A stretch of 34,115 nucleotides of DNA from Malaciobacter halophilus (GCF_002837275.1 NZ_NXIF01000024.1:1-34115); one strand, 5' to 3'. Shown: positions 19,158 through 28,377, counted from the first letter of the stretch. Notes: a model not told the origin generated them from the letters alone. Numbers and translations: made by a program.

Positions 19158-19346
19158 ATGGCAAAAGAATTAAAAGAGAAAAAAGTTGCAAAAATAGCTA
19201 AAAAAGCTGCAAAAAAAGTAGTAAACAAGAAAAAAGATGTAAAAAAAGTTGCAAAAAAAGTTGCAAAAAAAGTAAATAAATTAAAATTAACTAAACCAAA
19301 AAAAGCTAAAAAAGCTGCAAAAAAATTAGCTAAAAAAGCTGCATAA
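19158..19346 (+). CDS. Small lysine/alanine-rich histone H1-like protein
   Basis: A 62-residue polypeptide with 29 lysines, only three acidic residues (E4, E7, D27) and many alanines and valines. It is built of repeats of the type KKVAKK/KKAAKK. The composition resembles eukaryotic H1 tails and bacterial Hc1/AlgP-type DNA-binding tails, so non-specific nucleic-acid binding is inferred; no folded domain is visible. The start at 19158 is chosen over an in-frame ATG at 19113. It has a strong AAAGGAAGA site 4 bases upstream, and the earlier ATG would lie almost at the predicted transcription start. It is monocistronic, with its own promoter and terminator. Confidence 0.8.
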   Translation: MAKELKEKKVAKIAKKAAKKVVNKKKDVKKVAKKVAKKVNKLKLTKPKKAKKAAKKLAKKAA

Positions 19347-19350
19347 TTTT

Positions 19351-19377
19351 AAGGCTAGTTTTATACTAGCCTTTTTT
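19351..19377 (+). terminator. Intrinsic terminator of the histone-like gene
   Basis: AAGGCTAGT (19351-19359) and ACTAGCCTT (19365-19373) form a perfect 9-bp stem around TTTAT, followed by Ts. It lies 4 bases after the stop codon. Confidence 0.92.
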
Positions 19378-19463
19378 ATAACTACTTATATACACTTCTA
19401 AATTTATTACTTCCAAATAGAAAAAAAGATAAAATCAAAGATTAAGAAATTTCAAGGATTATC

Positions 19464-20087
19464 ATGAGCTTAGATATTTGGCTTACGCTATTTATTGCTT
19501 CAATTTTTTTATCTATTTCTCCAGGTGCTGGTGCAGTTGTATCTATGAATTATGGATTAAAATATGGATTAAAAAAATCATATGGTGCAATTTTAGGTTT
19601 ACAAACTGGACTGTTTTTACAAACTTTTATTGTTGTAATTGGTCTTGGAACAATTATTTCAAAATCTGTAATGCTTTTCAATATAATAAAATGGCTTGGA
19701 GTTTTATATTTATTATATTTAGCTTTTAGTAAAATCTTTGAAAAAGTAGAATTAATTGAAGAAGAGAAAACAATTAATAAATATAGTTTTAAAAAAGCCT
19801 ATATTAGCGCTACACTAATAAATCTTACAAATATAAAATCAACTGTTTTTTTAGTTGCTTTTATTCCTCAGTTTATAAATACACAAAGTTCTATGTTAGT
19901 TCAATTTATGATTATATGCTTAACTTTATGTATTGTTGATACAGTTGTAATGACAGGATATTCAACTCTTGCTTCAAAACTTAAATTTTTAGTAAAAGAT
20001 GTAAAAGCTATGAAAATTCAAAATAGAATTACAGGTTTTTTTCTTGCCTTAGCAGCTTTTTTTGTCTCAACAGCAAAGAGAGCATAA
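19464..20087 (+). CDS. LysE/RhtB-family amino acid exporter
   Basis: A 207-residue inner-membrane protein with about six hydrophobic segments, typical of the LysE superfamily. The N-terminal SISPGAGAVVSMNYGLKYG block is the family signature (ISPGP-type). The segment at about 110-130 (AYISATLINLTNIKSTVFL) contains the conserved NPK-like position as NIK. Members export amino acids or homoserine lactone-like compounds; the substrate is unknown. It has an AAGGA site before the ATG and lies 134 bases upstream of the MarR gene on the same strand. The MarR operators in between suggest separate transcription. Confidence 0.88.
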   Translation: MSLDIWLTLFIASIFLSISPGAGAVVSMNYGLKYGLKKSYGAILGLQTGLFLQTFIVVIGLGTIISKSVMLFNIIKWLGVLYLLYLAFSKIFEKVELIEEEKTINKYSFKKAYISATLINLTNIKSTVFLVAFIPQFINTQSSMLVQFMIICLTLCIVDTVVMTGYSTLASKLKFLVKDVKAMKIQNRITGFFLALAAFFVSTAKRA

Positions 20088-20139
20088 AATTTCAAAATTT
20101 TATAAACTACTATTTTTTGGTACTTTTCAGAAGATTTAT

Positions 20140-20151
20140 TACTAGTTAGTA
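20140..20151. promoter_or_regulatory. Upstream MarR operator-like half-perfect palindrome
   Basis: TACTAGTTAGTA matches the 12-base core TACTAATTAGTA found in the two palindromes below at 11 of 12 positions. It lies 33 bases upstream of the marR-type promoter -35 box. Confidence 0.5.
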
Positions 20152-20172
20152 GCTTTTTATACTTAGCTTTAC

Positions 20173-20202
20173 TTGACATATACTACTAATTAGTAGTATA
20201 AT
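20173..20202 (+). promoter_or_regulatory. Promoter and embedded operator of the MarR-family gene
   Basis: Consensus TTGACA (20173-20178) and TATAAT (20197-20202) are 18 bases apart. The spacer is occupied by a perfect 18-bp palindrome, TACTACTAATTAGTAGTA (20181-20198), which also touches the -10 box. A dimeric regulator bound here would exclude RNA polymerase, so the gene downstream probably represses itself. Confidence 0.85.
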
Positions 20203-20221
20203 TTCGCCAAGGAGTTTTTGT

Positions 20222-20674
20222 ATGGGAAAAAAAACTACAAAAAGTTATGGAAAACGAACTGATAAATCTATGAAAGCAGTAGTAAGATTAGAAAGACTAA
20301 GATTAAAAATTCATAATAAAACAGTAAGTTATTTAAATAGTTTTAACCTTACATTTAACCAGTTTAAAGTTTTAGAAGTTTTATATCATATGGGTGATTT
20401 AAATATAAGTTCTATTACTAAATTAACAATGAGTACTCCAGGAAATATCACAGTTGTGATAAAAAATCTCAAAAGAGATGGTTGGATTGCAACAATTCCT
20501 AACCAAGATGACAAAAGAGCTTCTATATTAACTCTTACTAATAAAGGTAAAGAAATTATAGAAGAAGTATTTCCTCTTCATGCAAAAAATCTTCATAATT
20601 GGATGGATGCTTTAAATGATGAAGAGCTTGATACTTTATATGAGCTTTTAAATAAGCTGTATAAAGCAAACTAA
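20222..20674 (+). CDS. MarR-family transcriptional regulator
   Basis: A 150-residue winged helix-turn-helix repressor that acts as a dimer. The N-terminal ~20 residues are basic. Helices precede the recognition region DLNISSITKLTMSTPGNITVVIKNL (about 59-83), and the wing carries the family motif DKRASILTLTNKGKE (about 100-114). Its ligand is unknown. The ribosome binding site AAGGAG sits 7 bases before the ATG, and the mRNA leader would be very short. Palindromes sharing TACTAATTAGTA lie in its own promoter and before the YceI gene 50 bases downstream, making YceI the probable target. Confidence 0.92.
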   Translation: MGKKTTKSYGKRTDKSMKAVVRLERLRLKIHNKTVSYLNSFNLTFNQFKVLEVLYHMGDLNISSITKLTMSTPGNITVVIKNLKRDGWIATIPNQDDKRASILTLTNKGKEIIEEVFPLHAKNLHNWMDALNDEELDTLYELLNKLYKAN

Positions 20675-20691
20675 AAAAATTTAAATATATA

Positions 20692-20705
20692 GTACTAATT
20701 AGTAC
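20692..20705. promoter_or_regulatory. MarR operator upstream of the YceI gene
   Basis: GTACTAATTAGTAC is a perfect 14-bp palindrome sharing the 12-base core of the operator at 20181-20198. It lies 20 bases before the YceI start codon, where a bound protein would block initiation or elongation. Confidence 0.75.
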
Positions 20706-20724
20706 AATTAAAAGGATAAAGTAA

Positions 20725-21294
20725 ATGACGAAAATAGTAAAACTTGGATTAGCTTCAATTTTAAGTGCAGGCGCATTATATGCAGGAACGTATAACGTAG
20801 ATAAAAGTCACTCAACAGTAGGATTTAAAGTAAAACATATGATGATTTCTAATGTAAGTGGTAAATTTGATGATTTTACAGGCTCATTTGAATATGATGA
20901 AAAAACAAAAAAACTTAAATCTCTAAATGGTGTAATAAAAGTTTCATCTATTAATACAGCCAACAAAAAAAGAGATGCACACTTAAAAGAGTCTGATTTT
21001 TTTGCTGCTAAGAAGTATCCACAAATCAAGTTTAATCTTGACAAAATCGAAGATGATAAAGCATATGGAAAGCTAACAATGAGAGGTGTTACTAAAGATG
21101 TTGTTTTAGATGTTGAAGTAAATGGAACAATAAAAGATCCTTGGGGAAATACAAGAACTGGATTAGTATTAGAAGGTAAAGTAAATAGAATTGATTATGG
21201 GATAAAATATAATTCAATTTTAGAAGCAGGTGGAGTTGCTGTTTCAGAAAAAGTAAAATTAATAGTAGAACTTGAAGGAATATTAGCTAAGTAA
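20725..21294 (+). CDS. Periplasmic YceI-family lipocalin-like protein
   Basis: A 189-residue protein with a Sec signal peptide of about 18-20 residues (MTKIVKLGLASILSAGALYA, likely cleaved before GTYNVDKSHS). The mature part is a YceI beta-barrel: YNVDKSHSTVGFKVKHMM, KLKSLNGVIKVSSINTANKKRDAHL, FAAKKYPQIKF and the RIDYGIKYN block. YceI proteins bind long isoprenoid chains such as polyprenyl-quinone precursors in the periplasm, and are often induced by stress or base. It follows the MarR gene by 50 bases, with an operator palindrome in that gap. Confidence 0.93.
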   Translation: MTKIVKLGLASILSAGALYAGTYNVDKSHSTVGFKVKHMMISNVSGKFDDFTGSFEYDEKTKKLKSLNGVIKVSSINTANKKRDAHLKESDFFAAKKYPQIKFNLDKIEDDKAYGKLTMRGVTKDVVLDVEVNGTIKDPWGNTRTGLVLEGKVNRIDYGIKYNSILEAGGVAVSEKVKLIVELEGILAK

Positions 21295-21501
21295 TTAGCT
21301 ATATTCCAAATTTTAAAATTTATAAATGAACTCTTTACTTATATAAAGCACTTTAAAACTACTTTCATTAAATAAGACTTTTTTATGCCCCTTTTACACA
21401 ATATTTTGTCACTTTGTTATGTTACAATAAAAATCTGTCTTTAAAATATGGTGCTTTTCTTACTCAAAAGCTAAATACTACAACTTAAAAAGGAAGTTAG
21501 T

Positions 21502-21969
21502 ATGAAGAAGCTTTCACTCAGTTTTTTTAAGAATGGTCCAATCAAACTTACAAATGACTCACAATTTGTACTTGAAAAGAGTATTATTTATGAAGGAAAA
21601 AGTTTTGATTTGAATAAATGTACATTTATTTGTCGATGCGGAAGAAGCAAGAATCAACCTTTTTGCGAAGGCTCCCACTCAAATGCAAGATTTGATACAA
21701 GATGTAAAACTTCAAAAGAGAAGTTTTCTCAAACACTAAAAAACAACTCATTAACCTCAAAAACTAATGAACTTAATGAACCTCCACAACTTATAATAAA
21801 AGAAAACTCACCCATACTTGCAAAGGGTAATATTACATTAAAAATAAAAGATATTCCAGAAATTATAAATAGAAGAAAATTTAACCTATGCAGGTGTGGC
21901 AGTTCAAAGTATATGCCATTTTGTGACTGTTCACATAGTGATGTAGAAGGAAGATACTATACCTTTTAG
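21502..21969 (+). CDS. Double CDGSH iron-sulfur domain protein
   Basis: A 155-residue protein with two CDGSH-type [2Fe-2S] motifs. The first has ligands C44, C46, C55 and H59 (CRCGRSKNQPFCEGSH). The second has C130, C132, C141 and H145 (CRCGSSKYMPFCDCSH). All eight ligands are present, but the signature glycine is cysteine (C143) in the second, and the aspartate is glutamate in the first. Between them are about 70 variable residues. Each motif is preceded by a strand-rich segment (KFNLC, KCTFIC). CDGSH proteins have redox-labile clusters linked to electron or cluster transfer. The function here is unknown. It stands alone, with an AAGGAAG site before the ATG and a terminator after the stop. 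Confidence 0.9.
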   Translation: MKKLSLSFFKNGPIKLTNDSQFVLEKSIIYEGKSFDLNKCTFICRCGRSKNQPFCEGSHSNARFDTRCKTSKEKFSQTLKNNSLTSKTNELNEPPQLIIKENSPILAKGNITLKIKDIPEIINRRKFNLCRCGSSKYMPFCDCSHSDVEGRYYTF

Positions 21970-21980
21970 TATAGTATCAT

Positions 21981-22013
21981 AAGAAGTAGATTACTTATAC
22001 TCTACTTCTTTTT
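21981..22013 (+). terminator. Terminator of the CDGSH gene, embedded in the end of purM
   Basis: AAGAAGTAGA (21981-21990) and TCTACTTCTT (22001-22010) form a perfect 10-bp stem followed by Ts. The loop and right arm lie inside the convergent purM reading frame. Confidence 0.85.
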
Positions 22014-22986
22014 CTCCATTTGCTAGCTCTCCAATTACATAACCATCAGTATTTGCTAAAACTGCATCAACATTTGAAGGATTTACTACTAAAACCATAC
22101 CAACACCCATATTAAATGTTCTATACATCTCTTCTGATTCTACATACTTAGACATAAAATCAAATATAGGTAGAGTTTTAATTTTATCTTTGTAAACAAC
22201 TGCTTTTAAATTATCAGGTAAAACTCTTGGAAGATTTTCTGTAATTCCTCCACCTGTTATATGAGCTAAGGCATTAATATTATTTTTATTTGCTTTAAAC
22301 TCTTTAACATAAATTCTTGTTGGCTCTAATAATACATCTTTTAAAGGTTTACCATTAAAATCATCATCTAATGACATCTGTAATTTTTCTAAAAGAAGTT
22401 TTCTAACTAAAGAGAATCCATTTGAATGAACTCCAGAACTTGGAAGTGCAATTAAAACATCTCCTTCATTAACTTTTTCGATTCTATTTAATTCTTCTTT
22501 TTCTGCAATTCCTACACAAAATCCTGCTAAATCAAAATCACCCTCTTTATACATACCTGGCATCTCTGCAGTTTCACCACCAACTAAAGCACACTCACTT
22601 TGAATACATCCTTGTGCAATTCCTTTTACAACATCTGTTGCTTCATCAACTTCAAGCTTTGCTGTTGCATAATAATCTAGGAAAAATAGTGGCTCACCAA
22701 AGTTACATAATAAATCATTTGTACACATAGCAACTAAATCAATACCTACTGTATCAAACTTTTTAGAATCAATTGCTAGTTTTAATTTTGTTCCAACTCC
22801 GTCTGTTCCTGAAAGTAATACTGGGTTTTTATAACCAGTTGGTAACTCAAATGCACCTGCAAAAGAACCAATACCACCTAATACACCTGGTATTAAAGTT
22901 GATTTTACATGTGGTTTTATATTCTCAACAAACTGATTTCCTGCGTCTATATCAACACCAGCATCTTTATAACTTACTGTAGACAT
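21991..22986 (-). CDS. purM: Phosphoribosylformylglycinamidine cyclo-ligase (AIR synthetase)
   Basis: Closes the imidazole ring in step 5 of purine synthesis, using ATP to convert FGAM to AIR. The 331-residue protein shows [16 protein letters not shown] at the start, the ATP-site [13 protein letters not shown] and [11 protein letters not shown]. It also has [39 protein letters not shown] and FNMGVGMV. It diverges from the spermidine synthase homologue, with 182 bases between them that contain no further gene. A single-gene unit. Confidence 0.98.
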   Translation of the reverse strand: MSTVSYKDAGVDIDAGNQFVENIKPHVKSTLIPGVLGGIGSFAGAFELPTGYKNPVLLSGTDGVGTKLKLAIDSKKFDTVGIDLVAMCTNDLLCNFGEPLFFLDYYATAKLEVDEATDVVKGIAQGCIQSECALVGGETAEMPGMYKEGDFDLAGFCVGIAEKEELNRIEKVNEGDVLIALPSSGVHSNGFSLVRKLLLEKLQMSLDDDFNGKPLKDVLLEPTRIYVKEFKANKNNINALAHITGGGITENLPRVLPDNLKAVVYKDKIKTLPIFDFMSKYVESEEMYRTFNMGVGMVLVVNPSNVDAVLANTDGYVIGELANGEKEVEYK

Positions 22987-23168
22987 TATTTCCCTTTTTA
23001 TGTTTTAAAGTTTAAAGCAATATATACTTGTATCTAATAAAGTGTTACTACTAACACAAATGTCTTTAAAAACTTCTGTAATTTTTTAGCACACACAAAT
23101 ATATCTATGTAATTTAAAATTTTTGTGGTATTATATCGAAAATTTAATAAAACAAAAGGACGGATTTT

Positions 23169-23723
23169 ATGTCGTGTTCAATGAATGATACTCAAGCTTT
23201 TAATGAAATGATGGTACACGTACCAATGTGTACACATAAAGAGCCTGAAAATATTTTAGTAATCGGAGAAGCTAGTCCTGAGATAAAAAAAGAGCTAGAA
23301 AAACATAAGGGAAATATAGAGTTTGGAGATAAAGCTTTATTAAACTCTAAAGATGAAAAAAATATTGATGTAATAATTTTAACAGATATTGAAATTGATG
23401 AGTTGCTTTTAGCAAATATTGATAGAGTATTAAAAGATGATGGATTAATCACTTTTAAAACTCAAAGTTTTCACAATGATGAAAATAGACTAAAAAATGA
23501 TTTAAAATTAGTTGGAACAAAATTTTGGATTGCAATGCCATTTAGATTTGGTCATAGTACAGCAATTTTAGCATCTAAAAAATATCATCCAACTGCAGAT
23601 ATTGTTCTTCAAAGATCAGATATAATTGATGATTTAGAATACTATTCAACAGAGATGCACTTGGCATCATTTGTTTTTCCAGCAGCAATACATAAAGCTT
23701 TAACTACAATAGCTAGAAGATAA
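23169..23723 (+). CDS. Degenerate spermidine synthase homologue (SpeE-like)
   Basis: A 184-residue protein related to the C-terminal methyltransferase-fold part of SpeE. FNEMMVHVPMCTHKEPENILVIG matches the region before the glycine-rich nucleotide-binding loop, and the strand DGLITFKTQSF and the final FVFPAAIHKAL also fit. It lacks the N-terminal ~70 residues of normal SpeE. The glycine-rich loop is altered (VIGEASPE), and the expected catalytic acidic segment reads DVIILTDIEI. It is therefore probably not an active aminopropyltransferase. In Helicobacter pylori speE sits next to coaE (HP0832/HP0831), as here, so this is probably the reduced orthologue. It likely begins the operon with coaE, dapF and purT. 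Confidence 0.75.
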   Translation: MSCSMNDTQAFNEMMVHVPMCTHKEPENILVIGEASPEIKKELEKHKGNIEFGDKALLNSKDEKNIDVIILTDIEIDELLLANIDRVLKDDGLITFKTQSFHNDENRLKNDLKLVGTKFWIAMPFRFGHSTAILASKKYHPTADIVLQRSDIIDDLEYYSTEMHLASFVFPAAIHKALTTIARR

Positions 23724-23780
23724 TCTTCTATAAACTACAATTAAAACTAAAATAAATCATTATTATAGTAAAATCTTACT

Positions 23781-24371
23781 ATGAATAATGATTTGTTTAA
23801 AAATGCAATTGCCTTAACAGGTGGAATTTCAACAGGAAAAAGTACAGTTTGTAATCTATTTAAACTTCATGGTTTTTTAACTATTGATGCTGATAAAATT
23901 GCCCATAAACTTCTTGATGAGAATAGTGATAAAATCAGTAATATGTTTGGTACACAATATGTAAAAAATGGTAAAGTATTAAGAAAAGAGCTTGGAAAAA
24001 TCATCTTTTCAAATGAAGATAATAAACTAAAACTTGAAGCTTTACTTCATCCTTTAATTAAAGAAGAGATTATAAAAGAATCAAAAGTTTTTGAAAAAGC
24101 AAATAAACCTTATTTTATTGATATACCTTTGTTTTTTGAAAAGATGCATTATCCTATTAGTAAATCTTTAGTTATTTATGCACCTAAAGATATTCAAGTA
24201 CAAAGACTTATGAAAAGAGATAATATCAATAAAGAAGAAGCCGAACTTAAAATTTCAAACCAAATGGATATTGAAAAGAAAAAAGAGTTAGCAGATTTAG
24301 TAATAGATAATTCAAAAGATTTAAAAAACCTTCAAAAAGAAGTTGAAAGAGTTATTGGGGAGATAATATGA
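23781..24371 (+). CDS. coaE: Dephospho-CoA kinase
   Basis: Phosphorylates the ribose 3'-hydroxyl of dephospho-CoA, the last step of coenzyme A synthesis. The 196-residue P-loop kinase has Walker A GGISTGKST at residues 14-22, DADKIAHKLL, the LHPLIKEEI substrate region, DIPLFFE, and the arginine-rich lid with QRLMKRDN. The stop overlaps the dapF ATG (ATGA at 24368-24371), indicating coupled translation. Confidence 0.97.
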   Translation: MNNDLFKNAIALTGGISTGKSTVCNLFKLHGFLTIDADKIAHKLLDENSDKISNMFGTQYVKNGKVLRKELGKIIFSNEDNKLKLEALLHPLIKEEIIKESKVFEKANKPYFIDIPLFFEKMHYPISKSLVIYAPKDIQVQRLMKRDNINKEEAELKISNQMDIEKKKELADLVIDNSKDLKNLQKEVERVIGEII

Positions 24372-25108
24372 CATATACAAAATATAGTGCAAGTGGGAAT
24401 GATTTTGTAATTTTTCATTCTTTTACAAAAAAAGACTACTCAAAAGAGGCAATTAAGTTATGTAATAGAACAGAAGGAATAGGAGCAGATGGCTTAATTG
24501 TGCTTGTTCCACATAAAGATTATGATTTTGAATGGCTATTTTACAATAGTGACGGAAGTCATGCTGCAATGTGTGGAAATGGTACAAGAGCTTGTGCTCA
24601 TTATGCTTATTCAAATGGCTTAGCACCATCTAATATGAAATTTTTAACAGGTGCAGGAACTATTGAATCAACTGTTGAAAAAGATATTGTTCAAACACAA
24701 CTTACTAAACCTATTTTGATTAAAGATGAGTTTATTCAAGATGGTTTTACTTGGTATTTAGTTGATACAGGAGTACCTCATCTTGTAACAATAGTTGAAG
24801 ACTTAGAAAAATATGATAATAGTTTAGCATCTAAGATGAGATATGAATATAATGCAAATGTAAATTTTGCAAAGATTGAAGATAAAAAAATCTATGTAAG
24901 AACTTATGAAAGAGGTGTTGAAGGTGAAACACTTGCTTGTGGAACAGGAATGGCAGCTTGTTTTCTAAGAGCACATAATTTAAGATTAGTAGATGATATT
25001 GCTAATGTATATCCAAAAAGTAAAGAAGAGTTAACTCTTACAAAAAAAGATGAAATACTTTACTTTAAAGGTGCTGTAAAAAAAATCTTTACAACATCAA
25101 TTAATTAA
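24368..25108 (+). CDS. dapF: Diaminopimelate epimerase
   Basis: Interconverts LL- and meso-diaminopimelate for lysine and peptidoglycan. At 246 residues it is slightly short for the family but complete. The two catalytic cysteines are in MCGNGTRAC and ACGTGMAAC. Other conserved parts are [11 protein letters not shown] at the start, [25 protein letters not shown] and [14 protein letters not shown]. It is the third gene in the speE-like/coaE/dapF/purT run, 13 bases before purT. Confidence 0.97.
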   Translation: MTYTKYSASGNDFVIFHSFTKKDYSKEAIKLCNRTEGIGADGLIVLVPHKDYDFEWLFYNSDGSHAAMCGNGTRACAHYAYSNGLAPSNMKFLTGAGTIESTVEKDIVQTQLTKPILIKDEFIQDGFTWYLVDTGVPHLVTIVEDLEKYDNSLASKMRYEYNANVNFAKIEDKKIYVRTYERGVEGETLACGTGMAACFLRAHNLRLVDDIANVYPKSKEELTLTKKDEILYFKGAVKKIFTTSIN

Positions 25109-25121
25109 TAAGAGGGGAAAT

Positions 25122-26288
25122 ATGAAATTTAGTGCACCATTAAAATCAGATTCAATAAAAGTTATGCTTTTAGGAAGTGGAGAGTTAGGCAAAGAAGTCG
25201 TAATTGAAGCTCAAAGATTAGGAGTTGAAACAGTTGCAGTTGATAGTTATAATAATGCACCTGCACAACTTGTTGCAAATAAATCTTATACAATCAATAT
25301 GAAAAATAAAAATGAGATTTTAGATGTAATAAGAAGAGAAAAACCTGATTTTATTTTGCCAGAGGTTGAAGCTATTAATATTGATGCTTTATTTACAGCT
25401 GAAAATGAAGGTTACCATGTAATACCAAATGCAGATGCTGTAAACAAAACAATGAATAGAAAAAATATAAGAGAGTTTGCAGCAGTTGATTTAAAACTTC
25501 CAACTTCAAAATATGAGTTTGTATCTACTTTTGAAGCCTTAAAAAAAGCAGCTTTAAATATTGGTTTTCCTTGTGTAATTAAACCTGTAATGAGCTCATC
25601 TGGACATGGACAAAGTATTGCAAAAAGTGAAGATGATTTAGCCTCTTCTTGGGAACTTGCGAAGGAAGCTAGAGGAGATGCTAGCGAACTAATAGTTGAA
25701 GAGTTTATCTCATTTGATTATGAAATTACACTTTTAACAGCAAGAAATGAAAATCAAACTGTATTTTGTGAACCAATAGGACATATTCAACAAGATGGTG
25801 ACTATATCTTCTCATGGCAACCTATGAATATGAGTGAAACTGCAAAAAAAAGATCTCAAGAAATTGCCAAAAAAATCACTGATGGCTTAGGCGGAAGAGG
25901 TATTTTTGGAGTAGAACTTTTTGTTAAAGGTGATGATGTTTATTTTAGTGAAGTAAGTCCAAGACCACATGATACTGGAATGGTTACGATGATTACTCAA
26001 AGCCAAAGCGAGTTTGCACTTCATATTAGAGCAGTGCTTGGTCTTCCTTTAGATTTTATTGATTATGGAGCAGGAGCAAGTGCTGCTTATAAATCAAAAA
26101 ATGATAGCTTTAATCCACAAATAGATGTTAATAATACTGTATTTACTAATACTTCTTATGTAAGAGTCTTTGGAAAACCTCAAAGCCACAAAGGAAGAAG
26201 AATGGCCGTTGCTTTAACTTTTGATAAAAATAGTAGCGATAAAGCTTTACAACAAGCAAAACAGATTATAGAAAATTTTGATGATTAA
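25122..26288 (+). CDS. purT: Formate-dependent GAR transformylase
   Basis: Makes formyl-GAR from GAR, formate and ATP, the folate-free alternative to PurN in step 3 of purine synthesis. The 388-residue ATP-grasp enzyme has [38 protein letters not shown], the [13 protein letters not shown] region and [19 protein letters not shown], followed by RPHDTGMVT. It has an AGAGGGGA site before the ATG and is last in its operon. Its TAA stop overlaps the TAA stop of the convergent histidine kinase gene by 3 bases. Confidence 0.98.
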   Translation: MKFSAPLKSDSIKVMLLGSGELGKEVVIEAQRLGVETVAVDSYNNAPAQLVANKSYTINMKNKNEILDVIRREKPDFILPEVEAINIDALFTAENEGYHVIPNADAVNKTMNRKNIREFAAVDLKLPTSKYEFVSTFEALKKAALNIGFPCVIKPVMSSSGHGQSIAKSEDDLASSWELAKEARGDASELIVEEFISFDYEITLLTARNENQTVFCEPIGHIQQDGDYIFSWQPMNMSETAKKRSQEIAKKITDGLGGRGIFGVELFVKGDDVYFSEVSPRPHDTGMVTMITQSQSEFALHIRAVLGLPLDFIDYGAGASAAYKSKNDSFNPQIDVNNTVFTNTSYVRVFGKPQSHKGRRMAVALTFDKNSSDKALQQAKQIIENFDD

Positions 26289-28189
26289 GACTCTTCTAAA
26301 GATTCCAATATTGGAATCTTTAGAGTAAACTCTGCTCCTTTAAAACTATTTCCTTCATATTCAAACTCTTTATTTTTTACAGATATTTCACCATTCATAT
26401 GTTTTACTAAAATCTCTTCACACATATAAAGTCCTATTCCTGTTCCTAAACTTTTATGTTTTGTTGTAAAGTATGGTTCAAAAATTTTTCCTATAACATT
26501 TACAGGTATTCCCCCTGCATTGTCAAGTATTTTCAATACTGCATTGTTCTCTTTATCTTTAAAAATATCAACAAAAATATATTTATATTCAAGCTCTGAC
26601 TCTTCTAATGCATCTCTTGCATTGTTTATTAGATTCATTATTACTTGAATAAGTTCATTATCAAATCCAAAAAGATTAATATCTTCAATATTTTCAACAA
26701 TATCAATCTCTCTATTTTTAAGTTTTGAACTAACTAAAAAAAGCGCTTTTTTATAAGTATTTACAATATTAAAGCTAACTTTTGCTCTATTTGGTTTAAA
26801 AAAATCTCTAAAATCATCTATTGTTTGAGATAAGTGGTTACCTGATTTTACAATTGCATCTAAAACTTCATCTAAAAACTCATCACTTAAAGTCCCCATC
26901 TCTTTATGAATTTTTACACTACTTGCACTTGTTGTTATTACAGATAAAGGCTGCCTCCATTGATGTGCAATATTCTCAAGCATTTCACCCATTGCTGCCA
27001 TTTTAGACTGATGATGAATCATCTCTTCATTATCTTTTAATTTCTTTTGTGCTTCTTTTATATCTGTAATATCATTTGCTATAATTAGAAGTTGTTTATT
27101 TCCATATCTATCAGTAATTGGCTTTTTAATTGATTGGAAATATCTTATTTTACCAGTTACAATATCAGTTGACTCCTCATAAACTAGTTTAGTTTCATCT
27201 AAATCCATAATCTCTTGTACACTTTGTAAATAGTGTTTTACTTGGTCTTCATTTGGATTATAATCAGCATCACTTTTACCTATCATATCCTCTGTTGTAG
27301 TGTTATAAAGTCTAGCTATTGCTTGATTTACTAAAACAAATTTTCCTTCATAATCTTTTACTATAATAATATTTGGATTCTCATCTATTATTGTATGAAG
27401 AAATTTTCTTTGAGAGATTATATCCTCTTCTCTTTTTTTCATCTCTGTAATATCTTCAATAATTGCCAATACATAAAGTATTTCATTAAGCTCATCTTTA
27501 ATAGTAGATACAGTTACATTACACCATAAAAGTTCACTATTTTTAGTAATATATTTTTTAGTAATCTTATACATTCCGATTTCATTATCAATAAGCTTAT
27601 TGAAATACTCTTCATTTAAATCTATATTCTCTTTGTGTGTTATATCAAGATATGTTTTACCTAAAATTTCATCTTGAGAATAACCAAGCATATTTAAAAA
27701 AGCCAAGTTAGCCTCTATCATTTTTCCAGTTTTATCAGAAATTAAAATACCTAAAGGAGAAAAGTCAAAAATTGCTTTTAATCTCTCTTCTTTCTCTTCA
27801 ATATACTTTTGTATCTCTTTTTTCTCTGTAATATCTTGCCCTGAACATATAACTTGTGTAACTTTATCATTCTCTTGTATATAAGAGTTTCTCCATGAAA
27901 TAAACTTTCTTTGTCCACTTAATGTAACTATTTCGTTCTCTACAAACTCATTTATTTGCATATTTTTATTTGCAATCTGTTTTATTACATTTTTTATATA
28001 AGCTCTTAACTCTATTGGAATAAAATTATCAACCCAATTTAATGAAACTATTTTTTCTTGTGAAATTCCTAAAATTTCACAAGCTTGTTCATTGGCAAAA
28101 ATAACATTAGCATCTTTATCCAATATTAAAAAAAGACCTTTTGTAATATTTAGATATTTTAAAATACTATTGTCAATTTTTTTTTGCAT
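26285..28189 (-). CDS. Soluble sensor histidine kinase with three PAS domains
   Basis: A 634-residue kinase with no signal peptide or membrane segment, so a cytoplasmic sensor. Three PAS modules lie at about 10-123, 130-252 and 262-377, each ending in a PAC-like segment with DITE/DITD. Then comes the phosphoacceptor region with H409 in [12 protein letters not shown]. The ATPase domain has its N box near 519-530 ([11 protein letters not shown]), G1 DNAGG at 556-560 and G2 GTGIGL at 582-587. All motifs for autophosphorylation are present. No response regulator lies nearby, so it is an orphan. The signal is unknown; PAS domains may hold haem or flavin, but no ligand residues can be identified here. 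It diverges from the gp88-like gene. Confidence 0.93.
   Translation of the reverse strand: MQKKIDNSILKYLNITKGLFLILDKDANVIFANEQACEILGISQEKIVSLNWVDNFIPIELRAYIKNVIKQIANKNMQINEFVENEIVTLSGQRKFISWRNSYIQENDKVTQVICSGQDITEKKEIQKYIEEKEERLKAIFDFSPLGILISDKTGKMIEANLAFLNMLGYSQDEILGKTYLDITHKENIDLNEEYFNKLIDNEIGMYKITKKYITKNSELLWCNVTVSTIKDELNEILYVLAIIEDITEMKKREEDIISQRKFLHTIIDENPNIIIVKDYEGKFVLVNQAIARLYNTTTEDMIGKSDADYNPNEDQVKHYLQSVQEIMDLDETKLVYEESTDIVTGKIRYFQSIKKPITDRYGNKQLLIIANDITDIKEAQKKLKDNEEMIHHQSKMAAMGEMLENIAHQWRQPLSVITTSASSVKIHKEMGTLSDEFLDEVLDAIVKSGNHLSQTIDDFRDFFKPNRAKVSFNIVNTYKKALFLVSSKLKNREIDIVENIEDINLFGFDNELIQVIMNLINNARDALEESELEYKYIFVDIFKDKENNAVLKILDNAGGIPVNVIGKIFEPYFTTKHKSLGTGIGLYMCEEILVKHMNGEISVKNKEFEYEGNSFKGAEFTLKIPILESLEES
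26295..26324. repeat. Perfect 30-bp palindrome at the convergent purT/kinase junction
   Basis: The 15 bases TCTAAAGATTCCAAT are followed immediately by their exact reverse complement. The palindrome lies inside the last codons of the kinase gene and 7 bases after the purT stop. It can form a strong hairpin in either transcript, but neither side has a long T-run. Confidence 0.7.
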
Positions 28190-28377
28190 CTTCTTACCTT
28201 TGTTACATACACTTAACTTTTTTATTTTAACTATACAATTATTATAATTTTTTATTTAAAGAAAGTAAAGTTTTATATAAAATAATTTTTCTTCTTTTAT
28301 AGTTTATGCACTTATTATATGTTATTTAATCTTTATCTTTATATAATACGCGCCTTATTTAATCTAAAGGAATAATT

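Noticed and set aside
20084..20103. Terminator after the LysE-type gene
   Set aside because: ATAAAATTT/AAATTTTAT is a 9-bp stem made only of A and T without a following T-run; too weak to call.
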